Source of the DNA: Oscillospiraceae bacterium
GTDB taxonomy: Bacteria > Bacillota_A > Clostridia > Oscillospirales > Ruminococcaceae
Direction of reading: 5' to 3'
Assembly (NCBI GenBank): GCA_017414145.1
Contig: JAFPQL010000059.1
Coordinates: 1-9,006, forward strand
Length of the DNA: 9,006 nucleotides
A program made the position numbers and the translations under genes. The notes under the pieces are model-generated. The model searched no databases. It worked only from the letters and a program-made list of their open reading frames with translations, and was not told the DNA's origin. Shown here piece by piece: positions 1-5,939 of this stretch (position 1 is its first letter; the number at the start of each line of letters is the position of its first letter).

Positions 1-1096
1 AGTTGCAGTTGGTGCGCTCTGCATCGAGAATGTCGTCCTTGCCGAAGTGCTCCCACTCGCTGTTTCCGCCGGTGATGTAGGTGTGGTGCGAGGTGACCAT
101 ATCCCAGAAGGCCTCCGCGTAGGCAAGGCAGCGCGAGGCGTCGATTTTCTCTCCGGCGACGGTTTTGCCGTCCAGCGCGATATAGCGCTTCAGTACGCCG
201 AGAAACTTCGGAATGGTCGTGTTGGCGTGCTTGCCGTTCAGGACATTCGCGCCGCCCTTGAGCACGGCCTCGTGCAGCGCCGTCTCGTCAAAATAATGTG
301 CGGCGACGGCGTGGTCGTCCTTTCCGGTCAGCAGATAGAGCTCATAGAGGCAGTCGTTCATGCCGCCGTATTCGATCGAAAGTACGGTGCTGTGCGTCCG
401 CTGATCCCATGTTTTGCAGCGGGCGAGCGTCCAGTCACCGAGCTCGGACGCAATGGTTTTTGCCGTTTCACTGCCGGTTGCCTTGCAGACATCGACCAGC
501 CCCTGCACGAGCTTGTGCATTGTGTACCACGGCACCCACGATTCGTCGATGATGTTGGTTTTTCCCTGCTGCACAAGGTCAAACTGCACTTCGACATTGC
601 TGCTGTTCTTTACCTGCCCCGCCCAGAGAAAGCCCTTTTTCCCGCGGGAATGCTCCTGACAGATGCGCATTCCGGAGAGGAGTGCGTCGAGCTTGCCGGA
701 GACGGCGCTGCGCTGCGCGGCGGTCAGTGAAGGGTTCTGAAAGGCCTGTGCGAGCGCCGTGAGGTAGTGCCCGATTGTGTGGCCGGCGATCAGCGTGTTC
801 TCCCAGCCCTTGTACCGCTGTGCGCCGTTCGTGCTGAGTCCCGCGTTTTCGCGGAATCCCGCCAGCAGCCGCTCGGTGTCAAAGGAGAGCAGATATTCGA
901 TCTCCTTTGCGAACGCGTTGGTGCAGTAGCTGTCGGTCATCGTGATCTCGCTGAGGCTGAAATCCGAAATCGGCATCTCAGCCGCCTGTACGGTCCGGCC
1001 CGCTGTCCGCTCCGGTACGGAAAGAAAACTGCCCGCTCCCAGCAAAAGGGAACAGGCAGCCGCGGCAGCAGACAGACGCAGTGCTGTCTTTTTCAT
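1..1096 (-). CDS. Secreted DUF1680 glycosidase (GH127/GH146, beta-L-arabinofuranosidase type), 3' part missing
   Basis: The frame opens at 1096 and runs off the left edge after 365 codons, with no stop. A GGGGG Shine-Dalgarno lies 7 bases before the ATG. The first ~39 residues form a signal peptide (MKK, an Ala/Leu-rich core, probable cleavage after VQA), so the enzyme should be exported. The body matches the DUF1680 fold in order: AGHTIGHYLTALA (~residues 107-119), WVPWYTMHK, YGGMNDCLYELYLLTG, HANTTIPKFLG, and SHHTYITGGNSEWEHFG near the end of the visible part. In this family an E-x-C motif that supplies a zinc/catalytic cysteine normally follows. The visible part ends at DAERTNCN, apparently just before it, so the catalytic residues cannot be checked. 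Family members release L-arabinofuranose from plant glycans or hydroxyproline-linked arabinan. No dockerin is visible, but one could lie at the missing C-terminus. GH127 and GH146 cannot be separated here. Confidence 0.9.
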   Translation of the reverse strand, partial: MKKTALRLSAAAAACSLLLGAGSFLSVPERTAGRTVQAAEMPISDFSLSEITMTDSYCTNAFAKEIEYLLSFDTERLLAGFRENAGLSTNGAQRYKGWENTLIAGHTIGHYLTALAQAFQNPSLTAAQRSAVSGKLDALLSGMRICQEHSRGKKGFLWAGQVKNSSNVEVQFDLVQQGKTNIIDESWVPWYTMHKLVQGLVDVCKATGSETAKTIASELGDWTLARCKTWDQRTHSTVLSIEYGGMNDCLYELYLLTGKDDHAVAAHYFDETALHEAVLKGGANVLNGKHANTTIPKFLGVLKRYIALDGKTVAGEKIDASRCLAYAEAFWDMVTSHHTYITGGNSEWEHFGKDDILDAERTNCN

Positions 1097-1182
1097 CTCT
1101 ATGCCCCCAAAATCCCAATTTCATTTTATTTCCTGTGACCGCTTCTATCCTGTACGGTCAACTTTCGTTTGTCTCTGATAGC

Positions 1183-1188
1183 ATTATA
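1183..1188 (-). promoter_or_regulatory. Probable -10 element for the DUF1680 glycosidase gene
   Basis: On the minus strand this is an exact TATAAT, 86 bases before the ATG of the glycosidase gene. The hexamer at the right distance for a -35 (GTGCAT) is a poor match and there is no extended -10 TG. The assignment therefore rests on the -10 hexamer, the A+T-rich setting and the position. Other A+T-rich hexamers around 1215-1220 are possible alternatives. Confidence 0.3.
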
Positions 1189-1363
1189 TCGCTTGTCAGC
1201 ATAAAATGCACTGTATATTACGCAGAAAACATGGACAAAATAAAGCGAAATGCGCAATATTTATTCGGTTTATCTGATTTCTTGCGATTTTGACAGCAGA
1301 CAACCTTTCAGAACTATCATACAACTATCGGGAGTTAAGCGGACAACCGCACGCGCTTGTCTG

Positions 1364-1398
1364 AAAAAAAGCATCTCCCGCAGCGCTGCGGAAGATGC
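1364..1398 (-). terminator. Intrinsic terminator of the flavoprotein-regulator-kinase operon
   Basis: Starting 28 bases past the kinase stop codon on the minus strand there is a hairpin with arms GCATCT and CCGCA, one mismatch between them, and matching arms TGCGG and AGATGC around a GCGC loop. It is followed directly by a run of seven T (1370-1364). A run of A precedes it, so some bidirectional activity is possible. The structure and T run are typical of rho-independent termination. Confidence 0.9.
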
Positions 1399-1426
1399 TG
1401 AAACGGTTTTTGGTTCTCCGGCACGG

Positions 1427-2638
1427 TCAGGCCAGCCGGACGACCAGCGTGACGGCAAAGCAGCCGTCCGCGATCTCCGCATAGACCTCGCCGCCCATCA
1501 GCGACATCAGGCGCTTGCAGATGAACAGCCCCAGACCGTTGCCCTGAATGCCCTCCGCGTTGCTGCCGCGGCGGAAGCTCTCGAAAATCTGCGGCAGTTC
1601 CTTTTCGTCCAGCGAGCAGCCGGTATTCCGCACGGTAATCAGCTCACAGCCGTCCATCTGGTCCGTGCTGATCTGAATGCGTTTTCCGTCGCCGTATTTG
1701 ATTGCATTTTCGATGAGATTCTGCACGCACTCCGCCAGACGGTCGGGGTCGCAGGACAGCAGACAGTCGTCATACGGCAAAATGTCAAACGCCGTTCCGG
1801 TATCCGCAAACTGCGGGACATACCGGGCGCAGATTCTGGCAAACAGCTGGCTGAGGAACAGTTCGCCCGCCGTCACCTCAAACTGCATGAAGTCATTGCC
1901 GGCGGCGTTCGTGATTTCACTGACAAAGCCCTCGATCTCGTCTGCGCGGCGGTCGATGCGCTCGGCGGCGGCGCGGCATTTTTCCGGATCGCTGTAAAGC
2001 CCCTTTGCGAGCGCCTTTGCATTGAGCTTGATCGCGGCCAGCGGCGTTTTGATGTCGTGCGAGAGCGAGAGGAGCAGCAGCTTTTTGTCCCGCTGTACGG
2101 TGATTTCCTTGCGGCGGCTGTCCTCGATCTGTTCGCGCAGGAGATTGACGCCCCAAGTGAATTTCCCGAAGAACCGGCTTTTTTCCTCCGGCAGCTCGAC
2201 GGCGAGATTGCCCCTTGCGAGCTCCTGCGGCACCTGATTCAGCCTGCCGAACGGCAGAATGATCTGCCTTCTGATGTAAAGGAGCAGCGCGGTCATCAGC
2301 AGAAACAAAATGCCCAGTATGCAGTTCACCGCAAAGAGGTTCTGATGACCGGTTTCTGTGACATATTCGGCGCGGTAGAGCGTTCCGCCGGCTTCCAGAA
2401 TCAGGTAATGCGCATCGCTGCGGTACAGATCGCCGTCACTGTACAGCCCGGTGATATGCGGATATTTTTGCAGGTCGCAGGTTCCGGTTGCCCGGAGCTC
2501 ATCCGTCAGACGCTTGGCTTCCACGCGGTATATCCCGTCGTGCTCCCGCGGCGAGCGGATCAGAATGACATTCAGAACCGCTGTCAGAATCAGAAATGCC
2601 GCAATCATGACGGCACAAAGTCTCTTGAACGCCCTCAT
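1427..2638 (-). CDS. Membrane sensor histidine kinase of a two-component system
   Basis: This 403-residue protein has the usual kinase layout. Helix 1 is at ~7-28, a small extracytoplasmic region of ~70 residues follows (~29-100), and helix 2 is at ~101-121. A HAMP-like linker (~122-175) leads to a HisKA domain with H-box SLSHDIKTPLAAI, phospho-accepting His194. The C-terminal ATPase domain has N-box NLIENAIKYGDG (307-318), NTGCSL as a relaxed G1 box, F-box IFESFRRG and G2 box GNGLGLFICK (366-375). It should autophosphorylate on His194 and pass the phosphate to the regulator encoded just upstream. Its ATG overlaps the regulator stop by four bases (ATGA) and only a weak GGGG lies upstream, which suggests translational coupling. 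The sensor region has no motif I recognise, so the signal is unknown. It ends at a strong terminator. Confidence 0.95.
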   Translation of the reverse strand: MRAFKRLCAVMIAAFLILTAVLNVILIRSPREHDGIYRVEAKRLTDELRATGTCDLQKYPHITGLYSDGDLYRSDAHYLILEAGGTLYRAEYVTETGHQNLFAVNCILGILFLLMTALLLYIRRQIILPFGRLNQVPQELARGNLAVELPEEKSRFFGKFTWGVNLLREQIEDSRRKEITVQRDKKLLLLSLSHDIKTPLAAIKLNAKALAKGLYSDPEKCRAAAERIDRRADEIEGFVSEITNAAGNDFMQFEVTAGELFLSQLFARICARYVPQFADTGTAFDILPYDDCLLSCDPDRLAECVQNLIENAIKYGDGKRIQISTDQMDGCELITVRNTGCSLDEKELPQIFESFRRGSNAEGIQGNGLGLFICKRLMSLMGGEVYAEIADGCFAVTLVVRLA

Positions 2639-3297
2639 ACGAACTGATACCCCACGCCCCAGACTGTCAGCAGCCGGCGGGCGTGTCTGGGATCGTCGCC
2701 GAGCTTCTGCCGCAGCCGGTTGATGTGGACATGGAGCGTTTGCAGCTCCGAATCGCTGTCGCTGCCCCAGACGGTGTTGAACAGATACTCTTTTTTGAGC
2801 GTTTTGCCCTGATTTCCTACCAGCAGCGCCAGCAGGTCGAATTCCTTTGCCGGCAGGTCGGCAGGCGTTCCGTCGATTGTCGCGGTACGCGTGACGAGAT
2901 TGAGCGTCACGCCGTCAGCCGAGAGGATCTCCTGCTGATACCGCCGCTTGAAAATCCCTTTGATCTTGGCCAGCAGAATGTCAATGTCATAGGGCTTTTC
3001 GATGTAGTCATCCGCGCCGAGATCCAGACCGCTGAGCTTGTCCTCCTTGTCCGTCCGTGCGCTGACAATCAGAATCGGCGTATCCGCCTGTGCGCGCAGT
3101 CCGGAGCAGACCGCAAAGCCGCTGACATCGGGCAGATTGATGTCCAGCACCACGAGTCTTGCGCCGTAGCGCGCAAAGAGCTCCAGCGCACGCGTCCCGC
3201 TGTCCACGGCAGACACGGTGTAGCCCTCTGCGCGGAGAAAATCCGTCAGCAGGGCAGAAAGCTCTTTGTCATCCTCCACAATCAGGATATCAGTCAT
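2635..3297 (-). CDS. OmpR/PhoB-family response regulator
   Basis: This is a 220-residue, full-length regulator. The receiver domain (~1-118) shows the acidic pair Asp9/Asp10, the phospho-acceptor Asp52 in VVLDINLPD, Ser79, and Lys101 in the conserved EKPYD segment. The C-terminal winged helix (~125-220) shows LPAKEFDLLALLV, the recognition-helix region LHVHINRLRQKLG and the closing WGVGYQFV, which are hallmarks of the OmpR DNA-binding domain. It is expected to bind DNA as a dimer once phosphorylated by the overlapping kinase. A GGTGAT site sits just before the ATG. It starts 36 bases after the stop of the flavoprotein gene with no promoter-like sequence between, so it is most likely cotranscribed with it. 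Its target genes cannot be told from the sequence. Confidence 0.96.
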   Translation of the reverse strand: MTDILIVEDDKELSALLTDFLRAEGYTVSAVDSGTRALELFARYGARLVVLDINLPDVSGFAVCSGLRAQADTPILIVSARTDKEDKLSGLDLGADDYIEKPYDIDILLAKIKGIFKRRYQQEILSADGVTLNLVTRTATIDGTPADLPAKEFDLLALLVGNQGKTLKKEYLFNTVWGSDSDSELQTLHVHINRLRQKLGDDPRHARRLLTVWGVGYQFV

Positions 3298-3333
3298 ATC
3301 ATCACCATCTGCAAAGATTTCGCCGGCTCCGGT

Positions 3334-3876
3334 TCAAAGGAGCTGTCTGCCGAATTCATACGCGGCGTCCAGATGCGCCGCAGCGTCTGCGGCTTCCCCG
3401 CCGCCGGTCAGGCCGCCGCAGAACAGCGAGCCGGACAGCTCCGCCTTCTCAAAGCAGTCCACCCAGCCCTGCAGGCCGCTGACGGCTTTCTCCGGGACAA
3501 ATGCCTCGTCCTCTGCGGCTGCGGACAGCAGGTACACCTTCCGGAAGCGGTAATCCGCGCCGTACAGCGGGTTCAGACGGTCCAGCAGTGTTTTCATCTG
3601 GCCGGACATTTCGTAGTAATAGATCGGCGTGACGAAAACGAGCGTATCGGCGGTCAGCACCTGACCGGCAATCGCCGCCGCGTCGTCCTTCTGAATACAT
3701 CGCTGCGTTTTCTGACAGGCGAGACATCCGATACAGAAGCGGAGATTCTTCCCCTTGAGGGAGATTGTTTCAACATCGTGGCCGGCAGCTTTTGCGCCGG
3801 CTGTCAGCCGTTCTGCGAGAAGATCGGAATTGCTGTTTGCGCGCAGGCTGGTGGTAATGACGAGGATTCTGCTCAT
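3334..3876 (-). CDS. Iron-sulfur-type flavoprotein / NADPH-dependent FMN reductase family
   Basis: This is a 180-residue flavodoxin-fold protein. It opens with a beta strand and the FMN-phosphate loop TTSLRANSNSDLL (9-20). It then has a cysteine cluster C48-x2-C51-x2-C54-x5-C60 (FCIGCLACQKTQRC) and the FMN-contacting TPIYYYEMSGQMKTLLDR stretch (83-100). The compact four-cysteine motif is that of the iron-sulfur flavoproteins, where it can bind a 4Fe-4S cluster. Many relatives keep the cysteines without a proven cluster. The likely role is electron transfer or quinone/flavin reduction in the cytoplasm. I chose the ATG at 3876 because AAAGGAG lies 10 bases upstream and the fold begins at once; an open frame extending to 4092 adds low-complexity sequence with no homology features. 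It is the first gene of an operon with the two-component system. Substrate and partner are unknown. Confidence 0.88.
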   Translation of the reverse strand: MSRILVITTSLRANSNSDLLAERLTAGAKAAGHDVETISLKGKNLRFCIGCLACQKTQRCIQKDDAAAIAGQVLTADTLVFVTPIYYYEMSGQMKTLLDRLNPLYGADYRFRKVYLLSAAAEDEAFVPEKAVSGLQGWVDCFEKAELSGSLFCGGLTGGGEAADAAAHLDAAYEFGRQLL

Positions 3877-3932
3877 GACGGGGACTCCTTTCGGCGGCGT
3901 TTTGTCAGCCGCTGTGCAGTTTTTATGATCTG

Positions 3933-3962
3933 ATTGTAACATACGGGCGGTATCTTTGTCAA
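3933..3962 (-). promoter_or_regulatory. Sigma-A promoter of the flavoprotein-regulator-kinase operon
   Basis: Read on the minus strand there is an exact TTGACA (3962-3957), an 18-base spacer, and TACAAT (3938-3933) preceded by TG one base away, giving an extended -10. Transcription should begin near 3926, leaving a leader of ~50 bases. That leader contains a short GCGGC/GCCGC hairpin (3912-3894) just before the AAAGGAG ribosome-binding site. The promoter lies between the GH16 gene and the flavoprotein gene, so the operon can be expressed independently of the upstream cluster. Confidence 0.85.
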
Positions 3963-4021
3963 GCAGCGGGCGGGCAGTGCCGTCAGGCGGCGGAACGCCC
4001 CGCATAAGAAGCACCCGGCAA

Positions 4022-5482
4022 TCACTCCCAGCGGATGTTCCGCAGCGTGACGCTGTGTACGCCGCAGGCCGCGGCATCCCCGATCCTGCCAAGCTGAAAT
4101 TTCAGATCGGCGGTCATGTCACCGGAGAAGGTCACATCGAAGCTGTAATGCGTAGTTTCCGGCGTCAGCCGGATCTTCCGGTCGAGATACCGCGTGTAGG
4201 AAGCATCCTCCGCCGTGACGACCATGTCTCTTTCGGCTGACGATGAGGCGTCAAAGGACAGCGTGTGTGTCTCTCCGGCGCGAACCTGCTGCCCGCGGAT
4301 CAGTCCCATGACCGCGTACTCTGTTTCGCCCGGATTCCGGATTGTGATTTCCGTTTCGCCGTCCCTGTTGATGAGGCCGGCGTCCGCGCCTTCGAGATAG
4401 AGCTCCAGCGGCAGAGAGGTCACCGCCGCGGGGGCAAATGCGCCGCTGTCATACACGCGGACATAGTCGATGTCAAAATGTCTTTCGCCGTCCGCAAAGA
4501 CGGTCGGGTCGGCGTAGATGCCGTCCACGCCGTCAAAGTGTCCGCCGACCGCGAGATTGAGAATCAGGTAGAAGTTCTGGTCAAACGGCGCGGGAAATGC
4601 GCGGTTTGCGGAGTACCAGTCCGTCTGCGTACTATACAGTACATCATCGGCATACCAGCGGATTTCGCCGCGCTCCCATTCGATTGCGTAGCGGTGCCAG
4701 TCCGTCGCCGAGGTACCGGCCGGGAACCGGTAGTCCGCGGTCAGACAGCGGTTGTCCGGCCAGACATCCCCGAAGTGTACCGAGCCGCAGACCTTTTCCG
4801 GCGTACTGCCCCAGCCCTCCATGATGTCAATTTCGCCGGATGCGGCCCAGCCGCCGTAGACGCTGTCCTCCGGCAGCATCCAGATTGCCGGCCAGAGCGA
4901 TTTGCCCGCATCGCAACGCGCACGCACCTCGATGCGCCCGCCGCAGACCGAAAACAGATGCTGCGTGCTGAGCCGTGCCGAGGTGTATTCGTATGTGCCC
5001 TGTACGGCATCGGTATAGGGCTCTTTCCGCGCCGCAATCGTCAGAACGCCGTCGTGAACGGACACATTCGCATCGGTGTAGAACTGCTGCTCATTGTTGC
5101 CCCAGCCGTTTGTGATGTAATTGCCGTCGGCATCGAGCTTCCAGTTCCCGCGCTCATAGTCCCATTTGCTGCGGTCAAGGGTGCTGCCGTCAAATTCATC
5201 CTGCCAGACCGGCTGCGGCGTCCCGTGCAGCAGGCCGCGCTTCATCAGCGCCAGATCGGCGGCGTTCCATCTGCCGTCGCCGCTGAGGTCAAAAGCTGCG
5301 CTGTCAAGACTGCCAGCCGCCGCGGCATCACACAGCAGAAATGCCCGCAGCTTCTGCACATCCTCTACGGTGTATGCGGCCGGTTCCGCCGCCCGTACCG
5401 CCGGACTGTCCGGACTGCCGCATACCGGCAGCAGCAGCAGGGCGATTGCGCCCGCGGCGTGCCGCGCACACAGTTTTTTCAT
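4022..5482 (-). CDS. Secreted GH16 beta-glucanase (laminarinase-like) with N-terminal half dockerin and C-terminal CBM4/9-like module
   Basis: The protein has 486 residues. Its parts are a signal peptide (~1-31, cleavage near VRA), a dockerin-like segment (37-86), a GH16 domain (~92-346) and a C-terminal jelly-roll module (~352-486). The GH16 signature GEIDIMEG gives Glu217 as nucleophile, Asp219 as helper and Glu222 as acid/base. The extra residue in E-I-D-I-M-E is the beta-bulge form typical of endo-1,3(4)-beta-glucanases/laminarinases rather than strict lichenases. WPAIWMLP and FYLILNLAVGG are further family marks. The C-terminal part (VRAGETHTLSFDASS, then YSFDVTFSGDMTADLKFQLG) resembles CBM4/9 modules that bind beta-glucan. 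The start is the ATG at 5482, which has AGGTGA before it and begins the signal peptide; the frame could open 72 bases earlier but that adds only Arg-rich sequence. It is the last gene of the GH44 cluster, 43 bases after the membrane-protein gene. The exact linkage specificity is inferred. Confidence 0.93.
   Translation of the reverse strand: MKKLCARHAAGAIALLLLPVCGSPDSPAVRAAEPAAYTVEDVQKLRAFLLCDAAAAGSLDSAAFDLSGDGRWNAADLALMKRGLLHGTPQPVWQDEFDGSTLDRSKWDYERGNWKLDADGNYITNGWGNNEQQFYTDANVSVHDGVLTIAARKEPYTDAVQGTYEYTSARLSTQHLFSVCGGRIEVRARCDAGKSLWPAIWMLPEDSVYGGWAASGEIDIMEGWGSTPEKVCGSVHFGDVWPDNRCLTADYRFPAGTSATDWHRYAIEWERGEIRWYADDVLYSTQTDWYSANRAFPAPFDQNFYLILNLAVGGHFDGVDGIYADPTVFADGERHFDIDYVRVYDSGAFAPAAVTSLPLELYLEGADAGLINRDGETEITIRNPGETEYAVMGLIRGQQVRAGETHTLSFDASSSAERDMVVTAEDASYTRYLDRKIRLTPETTHYSFDVTFSGDMTADLKFQLGRIGDAAACGVHSVTLRNIRWE
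5225..5374 (-). other. Half dockerin domain within the GH16 enzyme
   Basis: Residues 37-86 of the GH16 protein show two dockerin helices but only one calcium loop. YTVEDVQKLRAFLL matches the helix of a first repeat whose calcium loop is missing. The second repeat is complete: DLSGDGRWNAAD with ligands Asp65, Ser67, Asp69, Asn73, Asp76, followed by LALMKRGLL. It sits right after the signal peptide instead of at the C-terminus. It could be a functional variant that binds a scaffoldin cohesin or a decayed domain. Confidence 0.75.
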
Positions 5483-5525
5483 GGTGTCACCTGTTCCTTT
5501 CCGTTTCCGCGGATGACGGCGGCGT

Positions 5526-5924
5526 TCAGTAGCTGCCGCTGATGCGGCTGACAATCAGGACCGCGAGAATCGCAAGATATGCCGCCAGCTTCAGCAGCGG
5601 AAAGGCGCTGATCCTGCCGCGGAGCTTCAGGCAGACGGATGCGACGGAGAACAGCGTGAAGCCCAGCGCGAGAACATACAGTGTCCTGCGGAATACCGCA
5701 TACGCCGTGACGCCCTGCACGATGCCGACAACGAATGTGACAAAGCCCATCCGGACGGTGAACCGGTGCAGCTTTTCCGGGTCGGACAGCTTTTCCAGAA
5801 AGCGGTCGGAGAGCTCCAGCGGGTTGAGCTTTCGTCTGCCGCGCATATAGATGATGCCCGTCACGATGCTGAACACACAGAGCAGGGCATAAAAGCCGGC
5901 GCACAGATACAGCAGAATGTTCAT
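5526..5924 (-). CDS. Small four-helix membrane protein of unknown function
   Basis: This 132-residue protein is very hydrophobic, with probable membrane helices at ~3-27, 58-78, 81-99 and 107-126. The loop after helix 1 (28-57) is rich in Arg and Lys, contains the segment LSDRFLEKLSDPEKLHRF, and should face the cytoplasm. There is no signal-peptide cleavage site, catalytic motif or dockerin. The size and layout recall small uncharacterised Firmicute membrane proteins such as the DUF3784 type, but I cannot confirm the family. It lies 15 bases after the GH44 stop, and its AAAGGA site abuts that stop codon. The GH16 gene follows after 43 bases, so it is almost certainly cotranscribed with two dockerin enzymes. 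A role in envelope handling, export or sensing of the products is possible but not shown. Confidence 0.85.
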   Translation of the reverse strand: MNILLYLCAGFYALLCVFSIVTGIIYMRGRRKLNPLELSDRFLEKLSDPEKLHRFTVRMGFVTFVVGIVQGVTAYAVFRRTLYVLALGFTLFSVASVCLKLRGRISAFPLLKLAAYLAILAVLIVSRISGSY

Positions 5925-5939
5925 ACAGTCAGTTTCCTT

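Larger units (their letters stand above)
1097..1426. other. Gene-free spacer between DUF1680 glycosidase and histidine kinase
   Basis: This 330-base stretch is visibly more A+T-rich than its surroundings between about 1120 and 1320. I find no convincing coding frame. It holds the leader and probable promoter of the glycosidase on the low-coordinate side and the intrinsic terminator of the kinase operon on the high-coordinate side. I see no catabolite-repression operator with a good consensus match. Confidence 0.7.

Noticed and set aside
47..730. Plus-strand open frame of 227 codons at the left edge
   Set aside because: It is the reverse shadow of the DUF1680 glycosidase, whose conserved blocks are all read on the minus strand.
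1250..2647. Plus-strand open frame of 465 codons opposite the histidine kinase
   Set aside because: It is antisense to a kinase with intact HisKA and ATPase motifs. Its translation shows no family features, it starts in an A+T-rich spacer without a ribosome site, and it runs through the kinase terminator. G+C-rich genes give such shadows.
2683..3933. Plus-strand open frame of 416 codons opposite the response regulator and flavoprotein
   Set aside because: It spans two well-recognised minus-strand genes and the gap between them, has no recognisable domain and no Shine-Dalgarno site.
3967..4003. Hairpin (GCGGG/CCCGC with inner GGCG/CGCC) after the GH16 stop as terminator
   Set aside because: The stem is short and interrupted and no T run follows, so intrinsic termination is not supported. 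It may slow or end transcription by another route.
3877..4092. Longer flavoprotein starting at 4092
   Set aside because: The extension would overlap the GH16 gene and run through the promoter at 3933-3962. The flavodoxin fold begins at the ATG at 3876, which has a strong AAAGGAG site.
5408..5482. Lipoprotein signal in the GH16 enzyme (LLPVC near residue 21)
   Set aside because: The residue before the cysteine is Val instead of Gly or Ala, and a normal signal-peptidase site occurs near residue 31.
4265..5542. Plus-strand open frame of 425 codons opposite the GH16 gene
   Set aside because: It is the reverse shadow of a gene with signal peptide, dockerin and intact GH16 active site; its product has no family features.
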